A stretch of DNA of 30,926 bases, from NCBI GenBank assembly GCA_004525275.1, contig SPCO01000001.1, positions 1 to 30,926 on the forward strand. Direction: 5' to 3'. The stretch comes from Thermomicrobiales bacterium. GTDB taxonomy: Bacteria > Chloroflexota > Limnocylindria > Limnocylindrales > CSP1-4. Shown in pieces: positions 9,389 to 19,974 of this stretch. Position numbers and translations under genes: made by a program. Numbering within the stretch: the stretch's first letter is position 1; each line of letters opens with the position of its first letter. Under the pieces are notes generated by a model that was given only the letters and a program-made list of their open reading frames with translations, had not been told where the DNA came from and did not search any database.

Positions 9389-11562
9389 ATGGCCGCGACC
9401 GATGCCAGGGCACCCGCCGACCCCATAGCGGCTCCGCACGCTCGGCGAGCCAGCCGCCCCGAGGTCGAATTCCCGTACCTCAATCGAGAGCTGTCCTGGC
9501 TCGAGTTCAATGCCCGAGTCCTGCACGAAGCGAAGGACGAACGCAACCCGCTATTGGAGCGGGTGAAGTTCCTGGCCATCTTCGCGGGCAACCTCGACGA
9601 GTTTTTCCAGGTCCGTATCGCCGGCCTGCGCCAGCAGGTCGAGGCCGGAAAGGTCAAGCGATCGCCCGATGGCCGGACCGCCGAGGAACAGCTGGCTGCC
9701 GCGCGCGAGCGGGTCCTCGAGCTGGTCGGCGACCACTCATCGATCTACGTTTCGGTCCGACGGGCGCTCGCCGGCGAGGGCGTCGAATTGTTGGACTACG
9801 CGGCCATCCCGGAACACCACGATTCGCTCCGGCAGCGCTATCTCGATGAGATCTTCCCGGTCCTGACCCCACTCGCCGTCGATCCCGGGCACCCGTTCCC
9901 GTACATCTCGACCTTGAGCCTGTCGATCGCTGTCGGCCTGCGCGACCGCGAGTCGGGGGAACGTGCATTCGCCCGGGTCAAGGTCCCCCAGATCCTGCCC
10001 CGGCTGCTGGAAGTCGGTCCGTCGCAGTTCGTGCTGCTCGATCAGGTCATCGAGGCCAATCTCGACACGCTCTTCAGCGGGATGGAGGTCGAAGAACACC
10101 ACCTCTTCCGGGTCACCCGAAACGCCGATTTCGAGATCGAGGAAGACGAGGCCGATGATCTCCTCCTGGCCATCGAAGAGGAACTTCGGCGGAGACGCTT
10201 TGGCGCCGCGGTCCGACTCGAAGTCGAGCGGTCGATGCCCGAGGCGACCCGCGCCCTGCTCCTGCGCGGTCTTGGCCTTGGCGAGGACGATCTGTACGAC
10301 ATCAGTGGGATGCTCGACCTCACCGGCCTGTGGGCGATCGCGGAGCTCGATCGGCCGGACCTCAAACCCGCGCCGTGGTCGCCGGTGACGCCACCCAGAC
10401 TCGTGCCACATGACGAAGACGAGCCCGCCGATGTCTTTACCGCCATCCGGGCCGGGGACATTCTCGTCCATCATCCGTACGAGTCATTCGTCGCGTCTGT
10501 GGAGCGGTTCATCGCGCAGGCCGCAGACGATCCAGACGTCCTGACGATCAAGCAGACGCTCTATCGAACTTCGGGCGACTCGGCCATCGTCCAGTCGCTC
10601 ATCCGGGCGGCCGAGCGCGGCAAGCAAGTGGTGGTCCTGGTCGAGATCAAGGCCCGCTTCGACGAGGAGGCGAACATCGTCTGGGCGCGCAAGCTGGAGC
10701 GAGCTGGCGCCCATGTCGTCTACGGGCTGGTCGGTCTCAAGACGCATTCGAAGACCCTGCTCGTCGTGCGCCGCGAGGGAACCGGCCTGCGTCGATACGT
10801 GCACATCGGGACGGGCAACTACAACCCAAAGACCGCCCGCCTGTATGTCGACATCGGACTCCTGACCAGCCGGCCGGAGATCGGCGCGGATGTGACCGAC
10901 TTGTTCAACAACCTGACCGGCCTGTCGCGCCAGCGTACGTTCCGGCGCCTGCTCGTCGCGCCGCACAGCCTGCGCTCGCGGTTCCTCGAACTCGTCGAAC
11001 GCGAGATCGGCCATGCCAAGGCCGGTCGACCGGCGCGGATCGTCTTGAAGCTCAACGCCATCGTCGATATCGCGGTCATCGAAGCGCTCTATCGAGCATC
11101 ACAAGCGGGTGTCGATGTCGAACTCATCATCCGCGGCGCCTGTTCCATCCAGCCCGGGCTGCCCGGTGTCTCCGACCGCATCCGGGTCCGCTCGATCATC
11201 GGCGAGTTCCTCGAGCACTCGCGGATCTGGAGCTTTGACAATGGCGGGCAGCGCGACTGGTACATCGGCTCGGCGGACCTGATGGACCGCAATCTCGATC
11301 GGCGGATCGAGGCCGTCGCCCCGGTGGAGGATCATGATGCGCAGACCCGGCTCGCCGAGATCATCGACGTGATGCTCGCGGATGACCGTCGGTCGTGGCA
11401 GCTCCAACCTGATGCGACCTGGGTCCGAACCGAGACGCTTGAAGGGCGGGATGGCACGATCGACACGTTCGAGGTCCTCAAGGAAGACGCCCTGGAGCAC
11501 GGCAGTGTCGCCGGGTCGCCAGCGCCGGTCGGCGCTCCGGCCGGTTCCCTGGACCCACGAGC

Positions 11563-11566
<4 letters not shown>
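9389..11566 (+). CDS. ppk1: Polyphosphate kinase 1
   Basis: Transfers the terminal phosphate of ATP to growing inorganic polyphosphate chains, and can run in reverse. It is 725 residues, close to the family norm of about 690-720. The N-terminal helical domain opens with NRELSWLEFNARVLHEA and NLDEFF. The catalytic half carries the phosphate-accepting histidine H472 in VHIGTGNYNP and the second active-site histidine H610 in LEHSRIWSF, followed by YIGSADLMDRNLDRRIE. The ATG at 9389 precedes a ~25-residue unconserved tail; the longer open frame upstream overlaps DUF971 and lacks conservation. It overlaps the CYTH-CHAD gene by 4 nt (ATGA), so synthesis and a polyphosphate-binding or hydrolysing protein are made together. 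Confidence 0.96.
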
Positions 11567-13413
<1,847 letters not shown>

Positions 13414-14376
13414 TCAGGCGTGCCAGCCGATGACCAACTCGGCGAGGCGATCGCGCCAGCCGATCCCGACGTGATCGGCCGCGAGAATGGCGCCTTCCCG
13501 GATCCCCGCCTCGGAAACCCGGACCTCATCGATGCCGTAGCGCTCCATGATCGCGTCCATGATCGCCCCGCCGGCGGCGAGGAGCCGGGCGCGGATGGGT
13601 TTGACCAGGTGGCGCTCGGAGATCGTTGCGGCCGACTCCGATTCAAGGATCGCCTGGACGGCCCGCAGCCGCGCCCGGGTCAGCCGGCCATCGAGCGCGG
13701 CCTCCGGCAGGATCTTGAGCAGGTTCGAGGCCGTCCCGGCTACCGCCACGATCTCGTCCGGGCGCGCCGCCGGGGCGTCCGCGATGATCGCTCGGGCCGC
13801 CGCGTGCATCTCGGCGACCTCGGTCGGCGCCGGCGGGTCGTGGCGGACGAACCGGTCGGTCAGGCGAGCCGACCCAAGTTGCAACCCGGCAGCCAGGGCC
13901 GGCCGGATCGGATCGACCACGCAGAATTCTGAACTGCCACCGCCGACATCGACGACGAGCATCTGGTGGGTCGCGGGCAGGCCCTCGGTGACGCCGATGA
14001 GCATGAGGTAGGCCTCCTCCTCATGCGAGAGCACGTGAAGGGCCGAACCCGACGCCACGCCCACTTCCTGGACGATCGTGGCGGCATCGGCAGCCCGCCG
14101 GATCGGCTCGGTGCCGAGGACCGTGACGCTCTCAGCGCCCAGACTGCGGGCGACCTCGGCGTACTGGACCAGTGTGGCCGTCAGCTCCGCCCGCGAATCT
14201 GGGCCAAGGTAGCCGCGCTCCACGACCGCTGAGCCAAGCCCCAGGAAAACCGATTCATCGAGCAGGGGCAAGAGTCGGTGGCCGGCCAGCCCGGCCACCA
14301 GGAGATGGACCGAGTTCGAGCCGATATCGACGGTCGCCCCGACGTGGCGGGTTTCGGTTGTCAGAGCGTCGGACAC
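13414..14376 (-). CDS. ppx: Exopolyphosphatase / Ppx-GppA family phosphatase (short form)
   Basis: ASKHA-fold phosphatase of 320 residues that removes terminal phosphates from polyphosphate or the 5'-phosphate of pppGpp. The phosphate-1 loop ATVDIGSNSVHLLVAG is at about 14-29, the catalytic region SHEEEAYLMLIGV follows, then VVDVGGGSSEF (phosphate-2) and VAGTASNLL. It lacks the C-terminal HD-like domain of the ~510-residue E. coli enzymes, as do other short bacterial forms of about 320 residues. The GTG start has CAGACT (14383-14388) ending 6 nt upstream. It converges on the CYTH-CHAD gene with abutting stop codons and lies beside ppk1, which favours exopolyphosphatase over pppGpp hydrolysis. 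It diverges from crcB across 70 bp. Confidence 0.92.
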   Translation of the reverse strand: MSDALTTETRHVGATVDIGSNSVHLLVAGLAGHRLLPLLDESVFLGLGSAVVERGYLGPDSRAELTATLVQYAEVARSLGAESVTVLGTEPIRRAADAATIVQEVGVASGSALHVLSHEEEAYLMLIGVTEGLPATHQMLVVDVGGGSSEFCVVDPIRPALAAGLQLGSARLTDRFVRHDPPAPTEVAEMHAAARAIIADAPAARPDEIVAVAGTASNLLKILPEAALDGRLTRARLRAVQAILESESAATISERHLVKPIRARLLAAGGAIMDAIMERYGIDEVRVSEAGIREGAILAADHVGIGWRDRLAELVIGWHA

Positions 14377-14382
14377 CAGCCA

Positions 14383-14437
14383 AGTCTGACACGCTGAGTG
14401 CCGGGTCCGTACGCGACGCGAGATCCATCGCTATCCT
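14383..14437. promoter_or_regulatory. Divergent promoter region, ppx and crcB
   Basis: CAGACT on the minus strand (14383-14388) precedes the ppx GTG by 6 nt. TATCCT on the plus strand (14432-14437) precedes the crcB ATG by 9 nt. The 70-bp gap is too short for, and shows no sign of, a fluoride riboswitch. Confidence 0.45.
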
Positions 14438-14446
14438 CCTGAGGAC

Positions 14447-14818
14447 ATGGCCCTTATCCTCATCGGCCTTGGCGGTTTCGCCGGGTCGATCTCTCGCTAC
14501 CTCGTCGACGGCTTCGTCACGGACCGGACGGCGGGCGGGTTCCCATGGGGCACCCTCGTGGTCAACGCGACCGGATCGTTCCTGCTCGGTGTGCTCTTCG
14601 CGATGACCGCCGACCGGGCGATTCTGCCAGCTGAGATCCGCGGTCCGCTGATGATCGGGTTCATCGGGGCCTACACGACGTTTTCGACCTACATGCTCGA
14701 GTCCTGGGGGTTGATCGAGAACGGATCCTGGTCGCTCGCCGTCGCGAACCTCGGAGGTTCCATGCTTGTCGGCCTGATCGCTGTGGCCGCGGGCCTGGTC
14801 GTCGGGCGGGCCGTCTGA
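14447..14818 (+). CDS. crcB: Fluoride ion channel CrcB/FluC
   Basis: Small four-helix membrane protein of 123 residues that lets fluoride leave the cell as a dual-topology dimer. Family motifs are clear: GGFAGSISRYLVDG at the first helix, GTLVVNATGSFLLG in helix two with the conserved Asn, and GFIGAYTTFSTYMLES in helix three with the phenylalanine and threonine track. The ATG at 14447 is supported by TATCCT nine nt upstream. Its stop overlaps the start of the DUF190 gene by one base (TGATG), a pairing seen widely in bacteria. Confidence 0.96.
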   Translation: MALILIGLGGFAGSISRYLVDGFVTDRTAGGFPWGTLVVNATGSFLLGVLFAMTADRAILPAEIRGPLMIGFIGAYTTFSTYMLESWGLIENGSWSLAVANLGGSMLVGLIAVAAGLVVGRAV

Positions 14819-15168
14819 TGCGGATCGACGGTCCTTCCCTGCGCGCCCGTATCTACATCGGGGAGGCCGACCATCACGAGGGCAAGCCGCTCTTCCAGGC
14901 GATCGTCGCCCTGCTTCGGGAGCGCAAGGTTGCCGGGGCAACCGTCCTGCGCGGGATCGAAGGCTTCGGAGCCAGCACACATCTTCACACGACGCGTCTG
15001 CTGCGGCTGGCTGAGGATCTGCCGATCGTCATCGAGGTCGTTGACCAGGAAGACCGGCTTCGCGCGTTGCTCCCTGAACTCGACGCCATGGTCGGCGACG
15101 GTCTGATCACGCTCGAGGAGGTCGAGGTCCACACCTACCGCGCGAGCGGGGCGACGACCCGCCACTGA
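14818..15168 (+). CDS. DUF190 family protein
   Basis: A 116-residue cytosolic protein of the DUF190 family, a PII-like small alpha/beta fold. Recognisable parts are LRARIYIGEADHHEGKPLFQ and the segment VAGATVLRGIEGFG, then PIVIEVVDQEDRL. The gene is translationally coupled to crcB by a one-base overlap. The family commonly neighbours crcB, but its role is not established; a ligand-sensing or regulatory role for the channel is inference from the PII-like fold. Nothing looks truncated. Confidence 0.9.
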   Translation: MRIDGPSLRARIYIGEADHHEGKPLFQAIVALLRERKVAGATVLRGIEGFGASTHLHTTRLLRLAEDLPIVIEVVDQEDRLRALLPELDAMVGDGLITLEEVEVHTYRASGATTRH

Positions 15169-15353
15169 CGTCTCGCCGACCAGCGTCCGAGGATGGGCGG
15201 GTCGCCTTCGCCCGGGGTCATGTTAATCATCCATTAACCCGGCGCGAAACGTCCGTTGACGGGGCCGTCCGATGGTTGGGCTGGCCAGTCCTCGGGGACT
15301 GCCCCATGTCGATCGCGTGTCTTGCACACGGCTATCAGGAGGACCGGACTACC
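15169..15353 (+). promoter_or_regulatory. pstS upstream region and structured leader
   Basis: This 185-nt gap holds no gene. It contains a Pho-box-like repeat (15218-15239) and a TTGACG (15256-15261) with no clear matching -10. Two hairpins follow: CAGTCC/GGACTG around a TCGG loop (15286-15301), and CGTGT/ACACG around 15316-15330. AGGAGGA (15337-15343) then serves the pstS GTG. An open frame extends in phase upstream of that GTG but shows no signal peptide, so I treat it as leader. Confidence 0.6.
15218..15239 (+). promoter_or_regulatory. Pho-box-like PhoB binding site
   Basis: GTTAATCATCCATTAAC is both a 6-5-6 inverted repeat and a pair of TTAA(T/C) units starting at 15223 and 15234, exactly 11 bp apart. 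PhoB-type regulators bind direct repeats with an 11-bp period. The AT-rich core stands out in GC-rich surroundings directly upstream of the pst operon. Confidence 0.6.
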
Positions 15354-16367
15354 GTGACGCTATCCAGAAACCGCTGGCTCGGGGCGGTCGCCCTGATCGC
15401 CCTGATCGTGTTGAGCGCCTGTTCCAGCTCTGCGAACACGACCGCGCCAGATTCGACGCCCGGAAGCATCAATGTCTCCGGTTCCTCGACCGTCGAACCG
15501 ATCTCGACCGGTGTCGCGGAGAGGTACAAGCTGGCCAACAGCGGCTTCAACTACAAGATCACCGGACCCGGAACCGGCGATGGCTTCAAGGTCTTCTGCA
15601 CCGGTGAGACCGACATCAGCGATGCCTCGCGGAAGATCAAGGACGAAGAAGCTGCCACCTGCGCGGCCGCGGGCATCGAGTACACCGAGCTGAAGATCGC
15701 CATCGATGGCATGACCGTGATGACCTCGCCGGAGAACAGCGCGGTGACCTGTCTGTCGTTCCCCGACCTGTACGCATTGACCGGACCCGAGTCGACCGGA
15801 TTCGACAACTGGACCGACGCATCGGCGCTGGCCGCGTCGCTCGGTTCGAACACGGTGTTCCCGAATGCCGATCTGTCGATCACCGGGCCGGGTGAGGAGT
15901 CGGGAACCTACGACAGCTACGTCGAGCTCGTCATCACGCCGATCGCATCCAAGATGGATCCGCCGCAGGAGAGCTTCTCGCGCCCCGACTACGTGGCCAG
16001 CGGCAACGACAACGCGATCATCACCGGGGTGGCTGGCTCGCCGACCTCGCTCGGCTGGGTGGGCTTTGCCTTCGCCCAGGAGAACCAGGACAAGATCAAG
16101 GAGCTCGCGCTGGCCAAGGAACCCAACGGGACCTGTATCGTGCCGACCGAGGCCACGATCTCCGATGGGACGTATCCGCTGTCGCGAAGCCTGTACATTT
16201 ACGTCAACAACGCCAAGGCCGCTGAGAACCCGGCGGTGACGGACTACGTCGACTACTACCTTGCAGAAGGGACGATCTCGACGGTCCTGGAGACGGTCCC
16301 GTACGTCAACCTCGCCGCGGACCAGTTGGCCGAGACCCGGGCGACCTGGGAAGCCGCCAAGCCATAG
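15354..16367 (+). CDS. pstS: Phosphate ABC transporter substrate-binding lipoprotein PstS
   Basis: Captures phosphate outside the membrane for PstCAB. The 337-residue product starts with a lipoprotein signal: a basic N-terminus, a hydrophobic core and the lipobox LSAC, with the lipidated cysteine near residue 23, then a Ser/Thr-rich spacer. Phosphate-binding motifs of the family are present: GSSTVEPIS, GTGDGFKVFCTGETDISDASR and the later GEESGTYDSY. I chose the GTG at 15354 because the signal peptide begins there and AGGAGGA lies 10 nt upstream. It is the first gene of the pstSCAB-phoU-sixA operon and lies behind a Pho-box-like element, so phosphate-starvation control is likely. Confidence 0.95.
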   Translation: MTLSRNRWLGAVALIALIVLSACSSSANTTAPDSTPGSINVSGSSTVEPISTGVAERYKLANSGFNYKITGPGTGDGFKVFCTGETDISDASRKIKDEEAATCAAAGIEYTELKIAIDGMTVMTSPENSAVTCLSFPDLYALTGPESTGFDNWTDASALAASLGSNTVFPNADLSITGPGEESGTYDSYVELVITPIASKMDPPQESFSRPDYVASGNDNAIITGVAGSPTSLGWVGFAFAQENQDKIKELALAKEPNGTCIVPTEATISDGTYPLSRSLYIYVNNAKAAENPAVTDYVDYYLAEGTISTVLETVPYVNLAADQLAETRATWEAAKP

Positions 16368-16405
16368 TCCTCAGTCGTGGTTCATCAATCCCCGGGAGCC
16401 ATACA

Positions 16406-16418
16406 CGTCTGTGAGACG
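16406..16418 (+). other. Small hairpin between pstS and pstC
   Basis: CGTCT-gtg-AGACG in the 86-nt gap. It has no T tract, so it may mark transcript processing or 3' protection of the pstS message rather than termination. AGGTGA (16444-16449) then precedes the pstC GTG. Confidence 0.35.
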
Positions 16419-16453
16419 CATCGGACGATCACGATCGAGCATCAGGTGAACAG

Positions 16454-17383
16454 GTGACCGCGTCGGCAGCCCCAGGCGGCAGTCTGTTGCGCGGCAGCCG
16501 GCGCCGGCGACGCAATGAAGCAGCGGTGCGCGGCGCGCTCTTTGCGGCCGCGGCACTGTCGATCCTGATCAGCGTCGGGATCGTCCTTTCGCTCGTCTTC
16601 GAGGCTGTTTCGTTCCTCTCCCAGATCGAACTCTCGCAACTCGTCGCCCCAGGCTGGTTCCCACGGCGCGGGATGTTCTCGATCGCGACCGTGGTCGTCG
16701 GGACCCTGATCGTCACCGTCATCGCGATGACCATCGCGGCCCCGGTCGGTCTGGGTAGCGCGATCTACCTGTCCGAATATGCGACGCCGAGGGTCCGCGG
16801 GATCGTCAAACCGATCCTCGAGATCCTCGCCGGCATCCCGAGCGTCGTGCTCGGCTTCTTCGCCTTGACCTGGATCAGCCCCAACATCGTGCAGAACCTG
16901 TTCCCGGAAGCAAAAGGCTTCAGCCTCATGGCCGCCGGCATCGGGGTCGGCGTCCTGACCATCCCGCTGGTGGCGTCGATCTCGGAGGACGCGATGCGGG
17001 CGGTCCCGAACGCTCTGCGCGAGGCGTCGTACGGACTCGGATCGCGCCGGCTCACCACGTCGGTTCGGGTGATCGTGCCGGCGGCGATCTCCGGCATCGT
17101 GGCCGCACTGATCCTGGCAACATCACGGGCCATCGGCGAAACGATGGTCGTGGCGCTCGCCGCCGGGGCCAGTGGCGGCTCATTGTTCACGGTCGACCCG
17201 CTCGGGCCAGGCCAGACCCTGACGGCCGCCATGGCATCGTTGGCCGCAGGCAGCGACCAGGTCGCCGGGGCCAACGCGGCCTTTCAGAGCCTGTTCTTCC
17301 TCGGGCTCCTGTTGTTCCTCATGACGCTCGTGTTGAACGTGATCGCGGACACGTTCGTCCGGCGCACCCGTCAGAAGTATTGA
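16454..17383 (+). CDS. pstC: Phosphate ABC transporter permease PstC
   Basis: One of the two membrane subunits of the Pst phosphate importer, 309 residues with about six transmembrane helices. The first helix is at about 27-52, after a basic cytosolic N-terminus. The permease coupling loop is EDAMRAVPNALREASYGLGSRR, the EAA-type motif that contacts PstB, and AIGETMVVALAAG follows. It uses a GTG start with AGGTGA four nt upstream. The 3' end overlaps the pstA start (TTGA) by 4 nt. Confidence 0.95.
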   Translation: MTASAAPGGSLLRGSRRRRRNEAAVRGALFAAAALSILISVGIVLSLVFEAVSFLSQIELSQLVAPGWFPRRGMFSIATVVVGTLIVTVIAMTIAAPVGLGSAIYLSEYATPRVRGIVKPILEILAGIPSVVLGFFALTWISPNIVQNLFPEAKGFSLMAAGIGVGVLTIPLVASISEDAMRAVPNALREASYGLGSRRLTTSVRVIVPAAISGIVAALILATSRAIGETMVVALAAGASGGSLFTVDPLGPGQTLTAAMASLAAGSDQVAGANAAFQSLFFLGLLLFLMTLVLNVIADTFVRRTRQKY

Positions 17384-18318
17384 GTGCCGATGTGAACGCC
17401 CCCTCCGCCGTCCTCGGGAGCCGCGACCGATCTGTCCGGCGGGACGGCATCGACATCCGCGGACTCTTGTTTGCCGGGTTCCTGCTTCTCGCCCTGCTCT
17501 TCTCGCTCGCGATCCTGACCGTCCTCGTGGGGTCGCAGGTAGTCCAAGGCTTCCCGGTCTTCGCCGAACGTGGCATAGATTTCCTGACTTCGGACCTGGC
17601 CAGCAACCCGGCCAACGCTGGCGTCGCCCAGGGCATCGTCGGGACGGCCCTGCTTGTCGTCGTCGTGGCCGTCCTTGCATTCCCGGTCGGGATCATGACC
17701 GCGCTGTACCTGGAGGAATACGCGGGCGACACCGCGCTGGCCCGGTTCATCAATATCAACGTCCGGAATCTGGCGGGCGTCCCATCCGTCGTGTACGGGA
17801 TCCTGGGATTGGCCGTCTTCGTGACGCTCCTGGCGGTTCTCGGCGACGGCGACGGCAAGACGATCCTGTCCGGCGGCCTGACCCTCGCCGTGTTGGTCCT
17901 GCCATTGGTCATCATCACCTCGGCCGAGGCGATCCGGGCCGTCCCGGATGCGCTCCGTGAAGCTGGCTTCGGACTCGGAGGATCACGCTGGCAGGTCATC
18001 CGCCAGCTCATCCTGCCCGCGGCGGCGCCTGGGATCCTCACGGGCACGGTCCTGGCTCTGTCGCGAGCCATCGGTGAGACGGCAGTGCTCATCCTGGTCG
18101 GTGCCGTCCTGGGTTCGTTCTCAACGAACGGCAGTCTCGGAGCGCTGCTCACGGGTCCGTATACCGCCCTCCCGGCCATCGTCTTTGATTGGGCTCGTAA
18201 GCCCGGGCCAGCTTTCCAGGCAGACACGTCGGCGGCCATCATCGTGTTGCTCGCGATCACCATCCTCGCCAATGCCATGGCCGTCGTCCTGCGTAACCGG
18301 TACGAGCGGAAGTGGTGA
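17380..18318 (+). CDS. pstA: Phosphate ABC transporter permease PstA
   Basis: Second membrane subunit of the Pst importer, 312 residues with about six helices. Typical segments are TALYLEEYAGDT, NLAGVPSVVYGILGLAVF, the coupling loop AEAIRAVPDALREAGFGLGGSRW and SRAIGETAVLILVGAV. The listed start is a TTG overlapping the pstC stop as TTGA; an in-frame GTG at 17392 is the alternative, and neither has a strong ribosome binding site. Four nt separate its stop from the pstB start, so the genes are co-translated. Confidence 0.94.
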   Translation: MSADVNAPSAVLGSRDRSVRRDGIDIRGLLFAGFLLLALLFSLAILTVLVGSQVVQGFPVFAERGIDFLTSDLASNPANAGVAQGIVGTALLVVVVAVLAFPVGIMTALYLEEYAGDTALARFININVRNLAGVPSVVYGILGLAVFVTLLAVLGDGDGKTILSGGLTLAVLVLPLVIITSAEAIRAVPDALREAGFGLGGSRWQVIRQLILPAAAPGILTGTVLALSRAIGETAVLILVGAVLGSFSTNGSLGALLTGPYTALPAIVFDWARKPGPAFQADTSAAIIVLLAITILANAMAVVLRNRYERKW

Positions 18319-18322
18319 CCTG

Positions 18323-19189
18323 ATGAATGGAGTTCCCGTGACGACGACGTCCAGCGAAGGTCCGGCGCCGGCCGGCCCCGATCCGGTCCTGGAAGCAGAC
18401 ACGGCGGAGCCGGCGGCATCGGTCGCACCGGCGGTCGTGCGCCTCAGGGACGTCGGTCTGTTCTATGGAGAGTTCCGGGCGGTCAAGGGAGTCTCCTTTG
18501 ACGTCCCGACCCATCAGATCACGTCGATCATCGGGCCCTCGGGTAGCGGGAAGTCAACCCTCCTGCGCTCGATCAATCGGATGAACGATCTCATCGCGGG
18601 GACCCGGATGGAAGGCGAGATCCTGTACCACGAGGAGAACCTGTATGCCTCATACGTGGACCCGGTCGAGGTCCGTCGGCGGATCGGGATGGTCTTCCAG
18701 AAGCCCAACCCGTTCCCAAAGTCGATCTACGACAATGTCGCCTTCGGGCCCAGGTTGAATGGCTTCAAGGGCGACCTCGACGGTTTGGTCGAACAGAGCT
18801 TGCGGCGAGCGGCGATCTGGGACGAGGTCAAGGACAAGCTCAAGCAGTCCGGTCTGACGTTGTCCGGCGGCCAGCAGCAGCGACTGTGCATCGCGCGTGC
18901 CATCGCGACGGATCCAGAAGTCATCCTCATGGACGAGCCCTGCTCGGCGCTGGACCCGCGGGCGACGCTCCAGATCGAACAACTGATGGCCGAGATCAAG
19001 GAGCGCTACACGATCGTCATCGTGACCCACAACATGCAGCAGGCAGCGCGGGCGTCGGACCGGACGGTCTTCCTGAACATGGCCGAGGACCGCGCCGGAT
19101 ACATCGTCGAACAGGGCGAGACCGCACAGATCTTCACGAACCCGACGCACCAGATGACCGAGGACTATGTATCGGGCCGGTTCGGTTGA
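18323..19189 (+). CDS. pstB: Phosphate ABC transporter ATP-binding protein PstB
   Basis: Cytosolic ATPase of the Pst importer, 288 residues. Walker A is GPSGSGKST (71-79), the Q-loop FQKPNPFPKSIYDNVAFGPR is diagnostic of PstB, the signature is LSGGQQQR, Walker B is VILMDEP with CSALDP, and the H-loop is VTHNMQQAARASD. The C-terminal FTNPTHQMTEDYVSGRFG is the family ending. The first ~38 residues are an unconserved Ala/Pro/Glu-rich tail; a GTG at 18338 preceded by GGAG is an alternative start. Much longer open sequence upstream overlaps pstA and is not part of the gene. Confidence 0.96.
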   Translation: MNGVPVTTTSSEGPAPAGPDPVLEADTAEPAASVAPAVVRLRDVGLFYGEFRAVKGVSFDVPTHQITSIIGPSGSGKSTLLRSINRMNDLIAGTRMEGEILYHEENLYASYVDPVEVRRRIGMVFQKPNPFPKSIYDNVAFGPRLNGFKGDLDGLVEQSLRRAAIWDEVKDKLKQSGLTLSGGQQQRLCIARAIATDPEVILMDEPCSALDPRATLQIEQLMAEIKERYTIVIVTHNMQQAARASDRTVFLNMAEDRAGYIVEQGETAQIFTNPTHQMTEDYVSGRFG

Positions 19190-19238
19190 AACCAACGGGG
19201 GCATGATGCGTGAAGATCCACTCATGGAGGACATCGTG

Positions 19239-19958
19239 ATGGACGGACAGGGCGACGCTCCGCAGGGCGCGACAGTTGCCGAGGCAGGCAGCGTGCCACC
19301 CGCCCCACGCGGGCCACTCGACCGCGACGAAGATCTCATCCGGGATGCAGTCCTCCGAATGGGTGCCCTGGTCGAGGCCGCGATCCGAGCGGCGAGTCGG
19401 GCGCTGGTCGCCCACGACGCCGCGATGGCGCTCGATGTGGTCAAGAGCGACGCTGTCATCAACGACGCCCAGCGCGAGCTATCGCGGCTGATCTCGGTCA
19501 CGATCGCCACCCAGCAACCGGTCGCCCGCGACCTGCGCTACCTGATGACCCTCGACCACGTGACCTATGAGCTCGAGCGGATCGCCGACCATGCCGCGTC
19601 GGTGGCAAAGGCCGTCATCAAGCTCGCGCCCCACCCGCCGCTCCAGCAATACGTCCACCTCCCGGAGATGGCCGAGCGTGCGGCAGTGCTCGTCCATGGC
19701 GTCCTCCTGGCCCTCGTCGACTCGAACGCCGACAAGGCCCGCGAGATCGCGGTGCAGGATGACGAGATCGATCGGCTGTACCACGCCACGTTCGACGAGG
19801 TTGTCGAGCTGATGCGAGCCGATCCGGCCAACGTCGAGCGCGGCACCCGGATCGTCATCGCATCGCACTACCTCGAGCGCATCGGAGATCGGGCGACGAA
19901 CATCGCCGAGGACGTGGTCTACCTCGTGACCGGCGATGTCGAGGATCTCAACCCCTGA
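19239..19958 (+). CDS. phoU: Phosphate signalling complex protein PhoU
   Basis: Cytosolic helical protein, 239 residues, that links Pst transporter state to PhoR and represses the Pho response when phosphate is plentiful. Two PhoU three-helix repeats are visible: the first with ARDLRYLMTLDHVTYELERIADHA, the second ending ASHYLERIGDRATNIAEDVVYLVTG. Both carry the metal-binding E(R/I)xxD type motif. I place the start at ATG 19239, which has GGAGGA (19226-19231) seven nt upstream; ATGs at 19203 and 19206 would only lengthen the disordered N-terminal tail of about 30 residues. It follows pstB and precedes sixA by 16 nt. Confidence 0.94.
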   Translation: MDGQGDAPQGATVAEAGSVPPAPRGPLDRDEDLIRDAVLRMGALVEAAIRAASRALVAHDAAMALDVVKSDAVINDAQRELSRLISVTIATQQPVARDLRYLMTLDHVTYELERIADHAASVAKAVIKLAPHPPLQQYVHLPEMAERAAVLVHGVLLALVDSNADKAREIAVQDDEIDRLYHATFDEVVELMRADPANVERGTRIVIASHYLERIGDRATNIAEDVVYLVTGDVEDLNP

Positions 19959-19974
19959 TGCGGAGGTTCGCGAA

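Noticed and set aside
8880..9413. N-terminal extension of the P-type ATPase frame
   Set aside because: The extra sequence is the antisense of DUF971, lacks conserved motifs, and the ATPase N-terminal domain starts after the ATG at 8879.
14377..14446. Fluoride riboswitch upstream of crcB
   Set aside because: The gap is only 70 bp, is shared with the ppx promoter, and shows no matching conserved core.
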